This document shows, piece by piece, positions 28,664-38,858 of a DNA stretch of 64,000 bases. The DNA comes from Streptomyces sp. NBC_01298. Lineage in GTDB: Bacteria; Actinomycetota; Actinomycetes; Streptomycetales; Streptomycetaceae. The notes beneath the pieces are model-generated. The model ran no database searches and was not told the origin of the DNA. It was given only the letters and a program-made list of their open reading frames with translations. Each line of letters opens with the position of its first letter. Position 1 is the stretch's first letter. The stretch lies in the NCBI RefSeq assembly GCF_035978755.1, contig NZ_CP108414.1, positions 6,138,001 to 6,202,000 of the forward strand, in the 5' to 3' direction. The position numbers and the translations under genes are program-made.

Positions 28664-28680
28664 AGCAGCCGGCCGATCAC
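28647..28680 (-). repeat. 17-bp tandem duplication at a gene junction
   Basis: On the minus strand GTGATCGGCCGGCTGCT occurs twice head to tail. The first copy contains the GNAT stop (TGA) overlapping a GTG. The second copy supplies the GTG start actually open for the SMI1/KNR4 gene. Confidence 0.85.
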
Positions 28681-29498
28681 AGCGGCCGGTCCGCGATCAG
28701 GGCCGTGCCGACCGAGCGGAAGCCGAGGCGGGCGTAGAGGCGGGCCACGTCCTCGTCGCCCGCCGACAGGAAGACCGTGCGGGCTCCGCGCTCCAGGGCG
28801 TCGGCGACCAGGGCGGCCGTCACCGCGAGGGCCAGGCCCTGGCGGCGGGCCGAGGGCAGGGTGCCGACACCGACCACCTCGGAGACGTCGCCGACCGGGA
28901 TGTACTGGCCGGAGCACAGGACGGCGCCGTCGCGCACGGCCGCGGCCAGGGCGGTGCGGCCCGACTCGATCATCCCCGCGACCCGGATCCGGCGGCCCTC
29001 GGAGGCCGGCTCCCGATCCGCGACCGCCAGCTCCGCCGCTCCCGCCTCGCCCACCGCCGTGCCGGGATCGGCGAAGGCGAGCATCGGCACCGTCACGGCC
29101 GGGCGCAGCAGCGGGTCGGCCGCGCCGAGTACGCGTACGTCCGGATGCGCGGGGAGCCGCGGCGCCGCCGGGTCGAGCACCATCAGCGGATGCGCGTGCA
29201 CGGTCAGCCCGGCGGCCTCCGCGGCGGCGCGCAGGGAGGGGGTGGTTTCGGCCACCCACTCGAAGGCCTCGGGGACCTTCAGCTCCCGCTGCCGGGCCAG
29301 CACCCCCTCGACGTCGGCCACGGTGACACCATCGGCGGAGGCGGCGCCGAGCGCGGGCCGTGCGTAGTAGGGCCAGCCGTCGCTCTCCTGGACGAACAGG
29401 GTCAGCGGGCCGAAGTCCTCGGCCCGCGCCCCACCGGCCCGGGGCGCGGTGTCGTAGTAGCGTTCGAGCTCGGGCAGGCGGTCGGAAGACGTGATCAT
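28677..29498 (-). CDS. GNAT family N-acetyltransferase
   Basis: 273 residues. The C-terminal GNAT domain contains VVGVGTLPSARRQGLALAVTAALVADALERGARTVFLSAGDEDVARLYARLGFRSVGTA, with the acetyl-CoA pyrophosphate loop RRQGLA. The N-terminal half is a degenerate GNAT-like domain. The substrate is unknown. ATG 29498 is preferred: a TTGGAT hexamer six bases upstream suggests a leaderless start, and the upstream TTG at 29510 adds four residues only. It is the first gene of a likely pair with SMI1/KNR4. Confidence 0.85.
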   Translation of the reverse strand: MITSSDRLPELERYYDTAPRAGGARAEDFGPLTLFVQESDGWPYYARPALGAASADGVTVADVEGVLARQRELKVPEAFEWVAETTPSLRAAAEAAGLTVHAHPLMVLDPAAPRLPAHPDVRVLGAADPLLRPAVTVPMLAFADPGTAVGEAGAAELAVADREPASEGRRIRVAGMIESGRTALAAAVRDGAVLCSGQYIPVGDVSEVVGVGTLPSARRQGLALAVTAALVADALERGARTVFLSAGDEDVARLYARLGFRSVGTALIADRPL

Positions 29499-29525
29499 CC
29501 GGCTATCCAAGCAAGTTCGGGCTGC

Positions 29526-29795
29526 TCAGGCACCTTCTTTGAGGACGCGCGAGATCAGCGAGCGCTGCGCGTCCGAAAGGTTCGGATCCCGGCAGAGCAC
29601 CGTCCGGCCGTCGACCGTGATCGTGTACGAGAAACCGTCCCGGATCCGGTCCGCCGGTTCCCCCGGCGGACCGTCCCGCAGGGCCAGCCGGGCCAGGTCC
29701 TGCCACTCGTCCTCGTCGGGCAGGCCCGAGGTGTCCACCTCGCCGCGCCGCTCGATCCCCGCGAAGCCGCCCGTCCGCACCACCTGAATCCGCAT
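29526..29795 (-). CDS. Emfourin (protealysin inhibitor) family protein
   Basis: 89-residue protein beginning MRIQVVRTGGFAGIERRGEVDT and ending DPNLSDAQRSLISRVLKEG, the pattern of emfourin, the cognate inhibitor encoded beside protealysin-like M4 peptidases. The M4 peptidase gene lies immediately upstream on the same strand (68-bp gap), so protease and inhibitor are probably cotranscribed. Emfourins inhibit by binding the active-site cleft (established for Serratia). No signal peptide, consistent with intracellular control. Confidence 0.88.
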   Translation of the reverse strand: MRIQVVRTGGFAGIERRGEVDTSGLPDEDEWQDLARLALRDGPPGEPADRIRDGFSYTITVDGRTVLCRDPNLSDAQRSLISRVLKEGA

Positions 29796-29863
29796 GACGG
29801 CCCTCCTACCCCGCGCCCGTCCCCCCACGCCTGCCGCCCCGAGCCCGCCGCTCCGGAGGCCCG

Positions 29864-30922
29864 CTACCCCAGGCCGACCGCCGACCAGGCCTTCTGCAGG
29901 GCCTGGTGTTCCGTGCCGCCGTCGCCGTACCGGGTGACGGCCGCGGCGGTCGTCAGGGCGGCGAACCGGGCGAAGTCCGCCTTCGGGCCCAGCTCCCCGC
30001 CGGTCAGGGTGTCGTACCAGATCCGCCCGGCCCGCTCCCAGGCCTTGCCGCCGAGCTCGGTGGCCACCAGGTAGAAGGCGTGGTTGGGGATGCCGGAGTT
30101 GATGTGCACCCCGCCGTTGTCGCGGGAGGTGCGGACGTAGTCGTCCATCGTGGCGGGCTGCGGGTCCTTGCCCAGCTCGTCGTCCTCGTACGCCGTTCCG
30201 GGCGCCTTCATCGACCGCAGAGCGAAGCCGCTGTCCACGGAGGGGCCGAGGAGCCCGGCGCCGATCAGCCAGTCGGCGTCCCCGGCGGTCTGGTCCAGGG
30301 TGTACTGCTTGATGAGGGAGCCGAAGACGTCGGACATGGACTCGTTGAGGGCGCCGGACTGGCCGTAGTACTCCAGGTCGGCGGTGTGCTGGGTGACCCC
30401 GTGGGCGAGCTCGTGCCCGATGACGTCCACGGACACGGTGAAGTCGAGGAAGAGGTCGCCGTCGCCGTCGCCGAACACCATCTGGCTGCCGTCCCAGAAG
30501 GCGTTGTTGTACAGCCGGTCGTAGTGGACGCTGGCGTTCAGCGGCAGACCGGCGTCGTCGATGGAGTGGCGGCCGAAGGCCTTGAAGAAGAGCTCGAAGG
30601 TGGCTCCGAGCCCGGCGTAGGCGCGGTTGACGCTGGCGTCCTGGCCGGCGTCCTCGCCTTCGCCGCGGACCTTCTTCCCGGGCAGCCGGGTCCGGTGCTC
30701 GGCGTCGTAGACGGTCCGCTCGGGGGTGTCGGACGCAGTCTCCCCGGCGGGGGGCGGGAGCACCGCCATCAGGCGCCGTACCCGGTGCGAGGCGTCCAGT
30801 TCGAGGGTCCGCCGCGCGGCGGCGGCCCGGGCGGGGTCCTCGGACCGGGCGATCTTGTCCAGGAGGTGCGGCGGCACCACGGTGCAGAAGACGGGGCGAC
30901 GGGGCGTGAGGAAGGCATCCAT
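29864..30922 (-). CDS. M4 family metallopeptidase (protealysin-like)
   Basis: 352-residue thermolysin-fold zinc protease. Catalytic motif VIGHELAHGVTQ (HExxH), third ligand Glu in GALNESMSDVFG, and proton-stabilising His in GGVHINSGIPNHAFYL are all intact. Instead of the long signal-FTP-PepSY region of secreted thermolysins it has a short propeptide with FCTVVPPHLLDKIA (the protealysin precursor motif) and no signal peptide. The protein is therefore of the protealysin class. ATG 30922 gives the typical MDAFLTPRRPVFC start; 40 more in-frame residues upstream are not family-like. It pairs with the emfourin gene downstream. Confidence 0.92.
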   Translation of the reverse strand: MDAFLTPRRPVFCTVVPPHLLDKIARSEDPARAAAARRTLELDASHRVRRLMAVLPPPAGETASDTPERTVYDAEHRTRLPGKKVRGEGEDAGQDASVNRAYAGLGATFELFFKAFGRHSIDDAGLPLNASVHYDRLYNNAFWDGSQMVFGDGDGDLFLDFTVSVDVIGHELAHGVTQHTADLEYYGQSGALNESMSDVFGSLIKQYTLDQTAGDADWLIGAGLLGPSVDSGFALRSMKAPGTAYEDDELGKDPQPATMDDYVRTSRDNGGVHINSGIPNHAFYLVATELGGKAWERAGRIWYDTLTGGELGPKADFARFAALTTAAAVTRYGDGGTEHQALQKAWSAVGLG

Positions 30923-31049
30923 GCCCGGCAATGTGGCAGCGGGTGATGCCGCTGTCACTAGCTGCGACCATGATTCATTCGCTCGTCTGAAAGCGGTGGC
31001 GCCGCATTGACGGATCAACCGGACATCGGGCCGGGTGGCCAAGAGCTAA

Positions 31050-33062
<2,013 letters not shown>

Positions 33063-33082
33063 CCGCCCGTCTCGTCCGTGGA

Positions 33083-33112
33083 CCCCGCTCCTCCTTCCGG
33101 AGGGGCGGGGTT
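33083..33112 (+). terminator. Terminator after leuA
   Basis: 13-bp stem (33083-33095 with 33100-33112, one G-U pair) and a 4-nt loop TTCC, 20 bp after the leuA stop. The following 280 bp to the TerB-like gene hold no gene that I can see. Confidence 0.8.
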
Positions 33113-33391
33113 CCGCCGTTCCCGGGGGCGGCGGCGTCAGCGGGCAGGGTGGCCGCCGTCCCCCGGCGAACTTCTCGTTCACGCGGCCGGGTGCGGGGAA
33201 GCCGGGGGGCCGCCGTGGGGGACGGGCGCGCAGGTGGGGCCGGGTGCGGGGCCGGATGCGGGCAGGGGCGCAGATCGGCCAAGTACGGGGGCCGGACGAT
33301 GTTGTCTTGTCACACGGCTGACGCATCCTCACCGATGTGGCTAACATCACGCCAACCCGGCGATGTTGCCGGAAGGTTACGGAGGTGCGAC

Positions 33392-34087
33392 GTGCTGCCA
33401 GTTCGGGGTGGGGACGGCCGGAAGCTGACGGTCTGGGGTATCCGCACCACCTGGAGCACCGTGGGTGACGGGGAGTTCTTCTGCCCCGACTGCGGTGGCG
33501 ACCGCAATTACCGCCGGCGCACGGGGCGCCGCCGGTTCACCGTCCTGGGCGTGCCGCTGCTGCCCCGCGGGCAGGCGGGTCCCGTCGTCGAGTGCCAGGG
33601 CTGCCGTGAGCGCTTCGGCACCGAGGTCCTGGACCACCTCACCACCACCCGCTTCACCGCGCTGCTGCGCGACGCCGTGCACACCGTGACCCTGGCCGTG
33701 CTGGCCGCCGGGGGGACGGCCTCGCGCAGCGCGCTGGAGGCCGCCGTGGGCGCCGTACGGTCCGCCGGTTTCCAGGACTGCTCCGAGGAGCAGCTGGAGT
33801 CCCTGGTCGAGGGACTGGCCGCCGAGGAGGGCAGGCTCGGGCTCTACGACGGCCCCGACTGCTACGGCGCCGCGCTCTCGATCGAACTGCACGAGGCCCT
33901 GGAGCCGCTGGCCCCGCACCTGGCCGGCCCGGGCCGCGAATCGATCCTGCTGCAGGGCGCGCGCGTGGCGCTGGCCGACGGCCCGTACATCCCCGCGGAG
34001 CGCGAGGTGCTGGCGACCGTGGGCGCGGCGCTGCGGATCGACGCCGACGAGGTCGCCCGGCTGCTGTCGGCGGTCCGGGCGCCGTAG
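33392..34087 (+). CDS. TerB family tellurite-resistance-like protein with zinc ribbon
   Basis: 231 residues. The N-terminal zinc ribbon has FFCPDCGGDRNYRRRTGRRRFTVLGVPLLPRGQAGPVVECQGC (CxxC..CxxC). The C-terminal half contains a TerB-like helical domain (LQGARVALADGPYIPAEREVLATVGAALRIDADEV), the DG..D/E pattern of TerB metal sites. The role is unknown. GTG 33392 lies 7 nt after GGAGG (33381-33385). It follows leuA in the order common in Streptomyces. Confidence 0.85.
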   Translation: MLPVRGGDGRKLTVWGIRTTWSTVGDGEFFCPDCGGDRNYRRRTGRRRFTVLGVPLLPRGQAGPVVECQGCRERFGTEVLDHLTTTRFTALLRDAVHTVTLAVLAAGGTASRSALEAAVGAVRSAGFQDCSEEQLESLVEGLAAEEGRLGLYDGPDCYGAALSIELHEALEPLAPHLAGPGRESILLQGARVALADGPYIPAEREVLATVGAALRIDADEVARLLSAVRAP

Positions 34088-34123
34088 GGTCCCGCCACGG
34101 GGCGCGGGCGGCCCGTACGCCTC

Positions 34124-34245
34124 TCAGCCAGCGCCCCGCGCCACGGGGGCGGGGCGTGCCGCGGTGAAGCGGCGCAGCGCCTCGGACAGCCCCCGGGGCC
34201 GTACCGGCGCAGGGCCAGATCGTGCGGGATCGGCTGCTTCGCCAT
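34124..34245 (-). pseudogene. Small frameshifted gene (about 40 codons)
   Basis: On the minus strand MAKQPIPHDLALRRYGPGG reads from ATG 34245 into a run of five G, after which the sensible continuation LSEALRRFTAARPAPVARGAG-stop lies in another frame. Adding one G to the run restores a 40-codon protein over 122 bp. It could be a true frameshift, a homopolymer sequencing error, or a coincidence. A GGGAGG sits only 1 nt from the ATG, which weakens the start. Confidence 0.35.
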
Positions 34246-34875
34246 GCCTCCCGGGATACGCGGCCACGGGCATGAAGCAGATGGTGGCGGCGGCGCAGGC
34301 CATCGTTCCGGCCGCGTTGACGGTTTCGGACGCGGCCGCGTCTCACGGTGTGGTCGAAAACGGCACAATCCGAGGTAACGATCGGGCCTCGCGGACCCGA
34401 TTCGGAGATCCTTCCGCGTGCCGTGAACCGCGGAGGCTTGCCATCCGTACGGGGTGTTTCCACCAGGTGGACGGCCGGAGCGGGGGCTTCATCTTTGCGT
34501 GGCCGAACGGCCCGCGGTGCTCTAACCCGCACGTCACCGCGCATGGCCTTCGCGTTCGCGCAGGAGGAAGCGGCCGTTCGTCGAAGCGTTGGCCATAGTC
34601 GACGCCGGGGGTCTCCACCACTGGAGAAACCTCCAGATCCCGCACCGGTCCCGGTCAACATTTTGTAGAAGTTGACGATATCTGTGAGCGGCCCCACAGG
34701 CGTTCAATTCCGGTCACACGAGGAGACGCCGCCGGTAACACCGCGGAGCTTCGATTCACGTGGACGTACTGATCACCCTGTCGGATCAACGGGCTAACGA
34801 CCCACTTCGGCCAGGGACAAGCAGCTTCCTCCAGCTTCTTCTCAGTTACCTACCTCATTGAAGGGCAAGGCAGAG
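34246..34875. other. Long non-coding interval upstream of the nucleobase permease
   Basis: About 630 bp with no convincing gene on either strand. It has noticeably lower G+C than its surroundings, e.g. the stretch AACATTTTGTAGAAGTTGACG around 34660. Short hairpins such as CTCCA-CCA-CTGGAG near 34612 are present. It must carry the permease promoter and a long 5' leader; I recognise no riboswitch class in it. Confidence 0.5.
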
Positions 34876-36390
34876 ATGGCACGTGTCGCCGCACCGCTTT
34901 CCGCCACCGGAAAGCAGAGCACGCACCCGGTCGACGAGGTGCTCCCCCTCCCCAAGCTCGCGCTGTACGGCTTCCAGCACGTACTCGCGTTCTACGCCGG
35001 TGCGGTGATCGTTCCGATCATCGTCGGTGGTGCCCTCGGGCTCACCACCGAGCAGCTGGTCTACCTGATCAACGCCGACCTCTTCACCTGCGGTATCGCC
35101 TCGATCATCCAGGCGTGGGGCATCGGCCGGGTCGGCGCGCGGCTGCCCCTGATCCAGGGCGTCACCTTCACCGCGGTGTCCCCGATGATCGCCATCGGTC
35201 TCGGCGCGGGCGGCGGGACGGCGGGCCTGCTCGTCATCTACGGCGCGGTCATCACGGCCGGCATCGCCACCTTCGCCTTCGCCTGGCTGCCCCCCAAGGC
35301 CTTCCGCACGATCATGCGGCTCTTCCCGCCGGTCGTCACTGGCACGGTGATCACCGTCCTCGGCATCGTGCTGATCCCGGTCGGCCTCAACGACGCCGCG
35401 GGCGGCCTGGGCAGCCCCGACTTCGGTGACCCGAAGAACTTCGCCTACGCCGGCGGCACGATGCTCTTCATCCTCATCCTGATGAAGCTCGGCAAGCCCT
35501 TCCTCAACAGCATCTCCATCCTGCTCGGCCTCGTCGGCGGCACCGCCGTCGCCTTCCTGCTCGGCGACGCCAAGTTCGGCGACGTCAGCAACTCGGACTG
35601 GATCGGCATCACCACGCCGTTCTACTACGGTGCGCCGAAGTTCGAGTGGTTCCCGATCGTGCTGATGCTCATCGTCATGCTGATCACCATGGTCGAGACC
35701 ACCGGTGACACCTACGCCGTCGGTGACATCGTCGGCAAGGAGATCGACAGCGAGACCGTGGCCCGCGCCCTGCGTGCCGACGGCGCCGCGACCGCCCTCG
35801 GCGGTGTCCTGAACTCCTTCCCCTACGTGGCCTTCGCCGAGAACGTCGGCCTGGTCCGCATGACGAAGGTCAAGAGCCGCTTCGTCGTGGTCGCCGCGGG
35901 TGTCTTCATGATCGTGCTCGGCATGATCCCCAAGGCCGCCGCGATCGTCGCCGCCGTTCCGCACGGAGTGCTCGGCGGCGCCGCGACCGTGATGTTCGCG
36001 ATGGTCGCCCTCGCGGGCATCCAGACCCTCGCCAAGGTGGACCTCAAGGAGGAGAAGAACGCCCTCGTCGTGGGTGTCTCCCTGGCCTTCGCGCTGCTCC
36101 CCGCCACCGTCCCGGTCCTCTTCAAGGACCACATGAACGCGGACCTCTCCTCGCTCCTCAACAGCGGTGTGACGCTCGGTGCCACGGCCGCGATCGTCCT
36201 GAACCTGATCTTCAACGGTCTGGGCAAGGACGGTGCGCACGACGCCCCGCTCGCCGACTCCCTGCTGGCCGACGCCCCGGCTGACGGCGCAGCGGCGGCG
36301 GACGCCTCCCCGGCGGCGGACGACGAGCCCACGGCAGCCATTCCGGCCCAGTCGGGCGAGGGCGAGCCCGCCCCCGCACCGACTGCCTGA
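34876..36390 (+). CDS. NCS2 family nucleobase permease (xanthine/uracil type)
   Basis: 504 residues, about 14 TM segments. The N-terminal LALYGFQHVLAFYAGAVIVPIIVG and QGVTFTAVSPM are NCS2 signatures. The segment VETTGDTYAVGDIVG is typical of the xanthine/urate branch, with NSFPYVAFAENVGLV after it. The Ala/Pro/Asp-rich C-terminal tail of about 50 residues is cytoplasmic. The probable role is purine (xanthine or urate) uptake by cation symport; uracil is less likely. ATG 34876 gives the usual MARVAAP start. Confidence 0.9.
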   Translation: MARVAAPLSATGKQSTHPVDEVLPLPKLALYGFQHVLAFYAGAVIVPIIVGGALGLTTEQLVYLINADLFTCGIASIIQAWGIGRVGARLPLIQGVTFTAVSPMIAIGLGAGGGTAGLLVIYGAVITAGIATFAFAWLPPKAFRTIMRLFPPVVTGTVITVLGIVLIPVGLNDAAGGLGSPDFGDPKNFAYAGGTMLFILILMKLGKPFLNSISILLGLVGGTAVAFLLGDAKFGDVSNSDWIGITTPFYYGAPKFEWFPIVLMLIVMLITMVETTGDTYAVGDIVGKEIDSETVARALRADGAATALGGVLNSFPYVAFAENVGLVRMTKVKSRFVVVAAGVFMIVLGMIPKAAAIVAAVPHGVLGGAATVMFAMVALAGIQTLAKVDLKEEKNALVVGVSLAFALLPATVPVLFKDHMNADLSSLLNSGVTLGATAAIVLNLIFNGLGKDGAHDAPLADSLLADAPADGAAAADASPAADDEPTAAIPAQSGEGEPAPAPTA

Positions 36391-36406
36391 TCCTCCCAAG
36401 GGGTGT

Positions 36407-36435
36407 CCCCCGCCGGGCCTCGCGCCCGGCGGGGG
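36407..36435 (+). terminator. Terminator after the permease
   Basis: Perfect 12-bp stem (36407-36418 with 36424-36435) and a 5-nt loop, 16 bp past the stop. Confidence 0.8.
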
Positions 36436-36511
36436 TCGCTGCCGTTCGGAGGCGGCCGCCGTCCGCGAGGCCGCTGCCGTTCGGGGCGGCCGTCCTGTCG
36501 GTGGCGTACGG

Positions 36512-36526
36512 GACAATGGGCCCATG
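36512..36526 (+). promoter_or_regulatory. Probable leaderless promoter of recO
   Basis: GACAAT (36512-36517), six bases, then ATG 36524. The 18 bases ending at the start codon are identical to those at hemW (3258-3275). Confidence 0.5.
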
Positions 36527-37270
36527 AGCCTGTTCCGCGACGACGGCATCGTGCTGCGCACCCAGAAGCTGGGTGAGGCGGACCGCATCATCACGCTCCT
36601 GACCCGGGGCCACGGCCGGGTCCGGGCCGTCGCCCGCGGCGTCCGGCGCACCAAGTCCAAGTTCGGCGCCGGGCTGGAACCCTTCTCCCACGCCGACGTG
36701 CAGTTCTTCTCGCGCAGCGGCGAACTGATCGGCCGCGGCCTGCCGCTCTGCACACAGACCCAGATCATCGCCCCGTACGGCAACGGCATCGCCACCGACT
36801 ACGCCCGCTACACCGCCGGCACCGCGATGCTGGAGACCGCCGAGCGGTTCACCGACCACGAGGGCGAGCCCGCCGTCCAGCAGTACCTGCTGCTCGTCGG
36901 CGCCCTGCGCACCCTCTCGCGCGGCGAACACGCCCCCAACCTGATCCTCGACGCCTTCCTGCTGCGCTCCCTCGCCGTCAACGGCTACGCGCCCAGCTTC
37001 GACGACTGCGCGAAGTGCGGGATCCACGGCCCCAACCGGCACTTCTCCGTCGCCGCGGGCGGAGTCATATGCGGCGACTGCCGCGTCCCCGGCAGCGTCG
37101 TACCCTCGTCGGAGGCCATCGCCCTGCTCAGCGCCCTGCTGACGGGCGACTGGGGGCATGCCGACGCGTGCGAGGCGCGTCACGTGCGGGAGGGCAGCGG
37201 GCTGGTCTCGGCCTACTTGCACTGGCATCTGGAGCGCGGGCTACGCTCGCTTCGGTACGTCGAGAAATAG
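36524..37270 (+). CDS. recO: DNA repair protein RecO
   Basis: 248 residues. RecO helps load RecA at gaps in the RecFOR pathway. An N-terminal OB fold ([42 protein letters not shown]) leads to a helical region and a C-terminal zinc finger (CAKCGIH...GGVICGDC). The start fits a leaderless promoter. uppS follows 11 bp downstream, the standard actinobacterial order era-...-recO-uppS. Confidence 0.95.
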   Translation: MSLFRDDGIVLRTQKLGEADRIITLLTRGHGRVRAVARGVRRTKSKFGAGLEPFSHADVQFFSRSGELIGRGLPLCTQTQIIAPYGNGIATDYARYTAGTAMLETAERFTDHEGEPAVQQYLLLVGALRTLSRGEHAPNLILDAFLLRSLAVNGYAPSFDDCAKCGIHGPNRHFSVAAGGVICGDCRVPGSVVPSSEAIALLSALLTGDWGHADACEARHVREGSGLVSAYLHWHLERGLRSLRYVEK

Positions 37271-37281
37271 GAGCTGGGCAC

Positions 37282-38103
37282 ATGGCACGACGCGGGATTC
37301 TGGGGCGCTCTCGCCGGGAGTACAAGGTTCCCGAGCCGCATCCCTCGGGTGAGCGCCCGCCGAAGATCCCCGGCGAGCTCGTCCCGAACCACGTCGCGAT
37401 CGTCATGGACGGCAACGGCCGCTGGGCCAAGGAGCGCGGACTGCCGCGCACCGAGGGCCACAAGGTGGGCGAGGGCGTCGTGCTCGACGTGCTCAAGGGC
37501 TGCCTGGAGATGGGCGTCAAGAACCTCTCCCTGTACGCCTTCTCGACGGAGAACTGGAAGCGCTCGCCCGATGAGGTGCGCTTCCTCATGAACTTCAACC
37601 GCGACGTCATCCGGCGCCGCCGCGACGAGATGAACGAGCTGGGCATCCGCATCCGCTGGGTCGGCCGCATGCCGAAGATGTGGAAGTCGGTCGTCCAGGA
37701 GCTCCAGGTCGCACAGGAGCAGACCGTCGACAACGACGCGATGACCCTCTACTTCTGCGTCAACTACGGCGGCCGCGCCGAGATCGCGGACGCGGCGCAG
37801 GCCATCGCCCGCGATGTCGCGGCGGGGAAGCTGGACCCCTCGAAGGTCAACGAGAAGACCTTCGCGAAGTACATCTACTACCCGGACATGCCGGACGTGG
37901 ACCTCTTCCTGCGCCCGAGCGGCGAACAGCGCACCTCCAACTACCTGCTCTGGCAGAGCGCGTACGCCGAGATGGTGTTCCAGGACGTCCTGTGGCCCGA
38001 CTTCGACCGCCGCAACCTGTGGCAGGCCTGCTACGAGTACGCCCAGCGCGACCGCCGCTTCGGCGGGGCCGTCCCGAACCAGGGCGAGGACGCCACCGGC
38101 TGA
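37282..38103 (+). CDS. uppS: Isoprenyl transferase (cis-prenyl diphosphate synthase)
   Basis: 273 residues; makes long-chain cis-polyprenyl diphosphate, the undecaprenyl-type carrier precursor for cell wall synthesis. Conserved regions are [24 protein letters not shown] (catalytic Asp, substrate loop), [32 protein letters not shown], and the C-terminal [26 protein letters not shown]. It is in an operon with recO (11-bp gap). Confidence 0.96.
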   Translation: MARRGILGRSRREYKVPEPHPSGERPPKIPGELVPNHVAIVMDGNGRWAKERGLPRTEGHKVGEGVVLDVLKGCLEMGVKNLSLYAFSTENWKRSPDEVRFLMNFNRDVIRRRRDEMNELGIRIRWVGRMPKMWKSVVQELQVAQEQTVDNDAMTLYFCVNYGGRAEIADAAQAIARDVAAGKLDPSKVNEKTFAKYIYYPDMPDVDLFLRPSGEQRTSNYLLWQSAYAEMVFQDVLWPDFDRRNLWQACYEYAQRDRRFGGAVPNQGEDATG

Positions 38104-38126
38104 CCCCGGCCGTAGGCTCCGCTGTC

Positions 38127-38696
38127 ATGGACACGAACATGCATGCGGAACAGGCGGCGACGCCGGGCGGCCGGGCGGTCGAACTGGTCTACGTGACGAC
38201 CCGGCCGGAGCTCGTCGAGGCGCTGCGGGCCCGATCCGCCTCGACGCCCGCGGGGCGACGCCTGCGCTGGATGTATCCCGTGCTGGGGACGCTGTTGGTG
38301 CTGGTCGGGGCGCTGCTCATGGTGGTGGACGGGGTCGACACGGGCCTGTCCGCGGGCCTTGCCGTCTCCGGGGTGGTGCTGTGGGCGCTCTCGCCGCTCG
38401 TTCCCCGGCTGACGCCCTGGCTGCTGGCGCGGGCGCTCGGCAGCTACGTGGAGAAGGCGGGGGAGACCCGGGTCCTCGTCGACGACTCCGGAGTCCGGGT
38501 GACGACGAACGACAGCGAGGCGCGCATCGGGTGGAGCGCGCAGCCCACGTACGTGGAGACGCCGGGCTCGTTCGTCATGCTCAGCGACGACAAGGCGGCG
38601 GTGGCCGTCACGGTCCTGCCCAAGCGGGGCATCCTCCCCCCGGCAGACGCCGACGCCCTGCGGGCGATCCTGGACCGGAACCTGCGCAAGCTCTAG
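38127..38696 (+). CDS. YcxB-like membrane protein
   Basis: 189 residues. A cytoplasmic N-terminus (VELVYVTTRPELVEALRAR) is followed by two TM helices (MYPVLGTLLVLVGALLMVV, LSAGLAVSGVVLWALSPLV). A C-terminal beta-rich domain (GETRVLVDDSGVRVTTNDSEARIGWSAQPTYVETPGSFVMLSDDK) resembles YcxB. No known function. TAGGCT ends 8 nt before ATG 38127, so it may be leaderless. The stop TAG is the left CTAG of a foldback element. Confidence 0.78.
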   Translation: MDTNMHAEQAATPGGRAVELVYVTTRPELVEALRARSASTPAGRRLRWMYPVLGTLLVLVGALLMVVDGVDTGLSAGLAVSGVVLWALSPLVPRLTPWLLARALGSYVEKAGETRVLVDDSGVRVTTNDSEARIGWSAQPTYVETPGSFVMLSDDKAAVAVTVLPKRGILPPADADALRAILDRNLRKL

Positions 38697-38858
38697 GCCG
38701 TCTCTTTCGGATCTTGTCGGGCCCGCGACGCCTGGCACCGCGCCTGGCCGCACTGCCGAGGCGACCACGTACGCCCAGTACGCGAGCGCCCCGACAGCAC
38801 GCCCAGGCACGGCACCAGACGCCGCGGACTCGGCCGACAAGATCCGAAAGAGACGACC
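38696..38858. mobile_element. 163-bp foldback (MITE-like) element related to the IS5-family IS
   Basis: Terminal repeats are GGCCGTCTCTTTCGGATCTT (left) and GGTCGTCTCTTTCGGATCTT (right, complement). Imperfect complementarity extends to the centre (loop GCCCA, 38773-38777). The first 18 terminal bases match the IS at 19304 at 16 positions. Both ends are flanked by CTAG (38693-38696 and 38858-38861). The left CTAG carries the stop of the YcxB-like gene and the right one the stop of zur. No coding potential. It may act as a bidirectional terminator. Confidence 0.75.

Noticed and set aside
34164..34598. 144-codon open frame upstream of the permease
   Set aside because: No start signal, no codon bias, and composition unlike neighbouring genes.
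34500..34680. Possible tRNA or riboswitch-like fold
   Set aside because: Only short local hairpins; no acceptor/T-arm or known aptamer core could be matched by eye.
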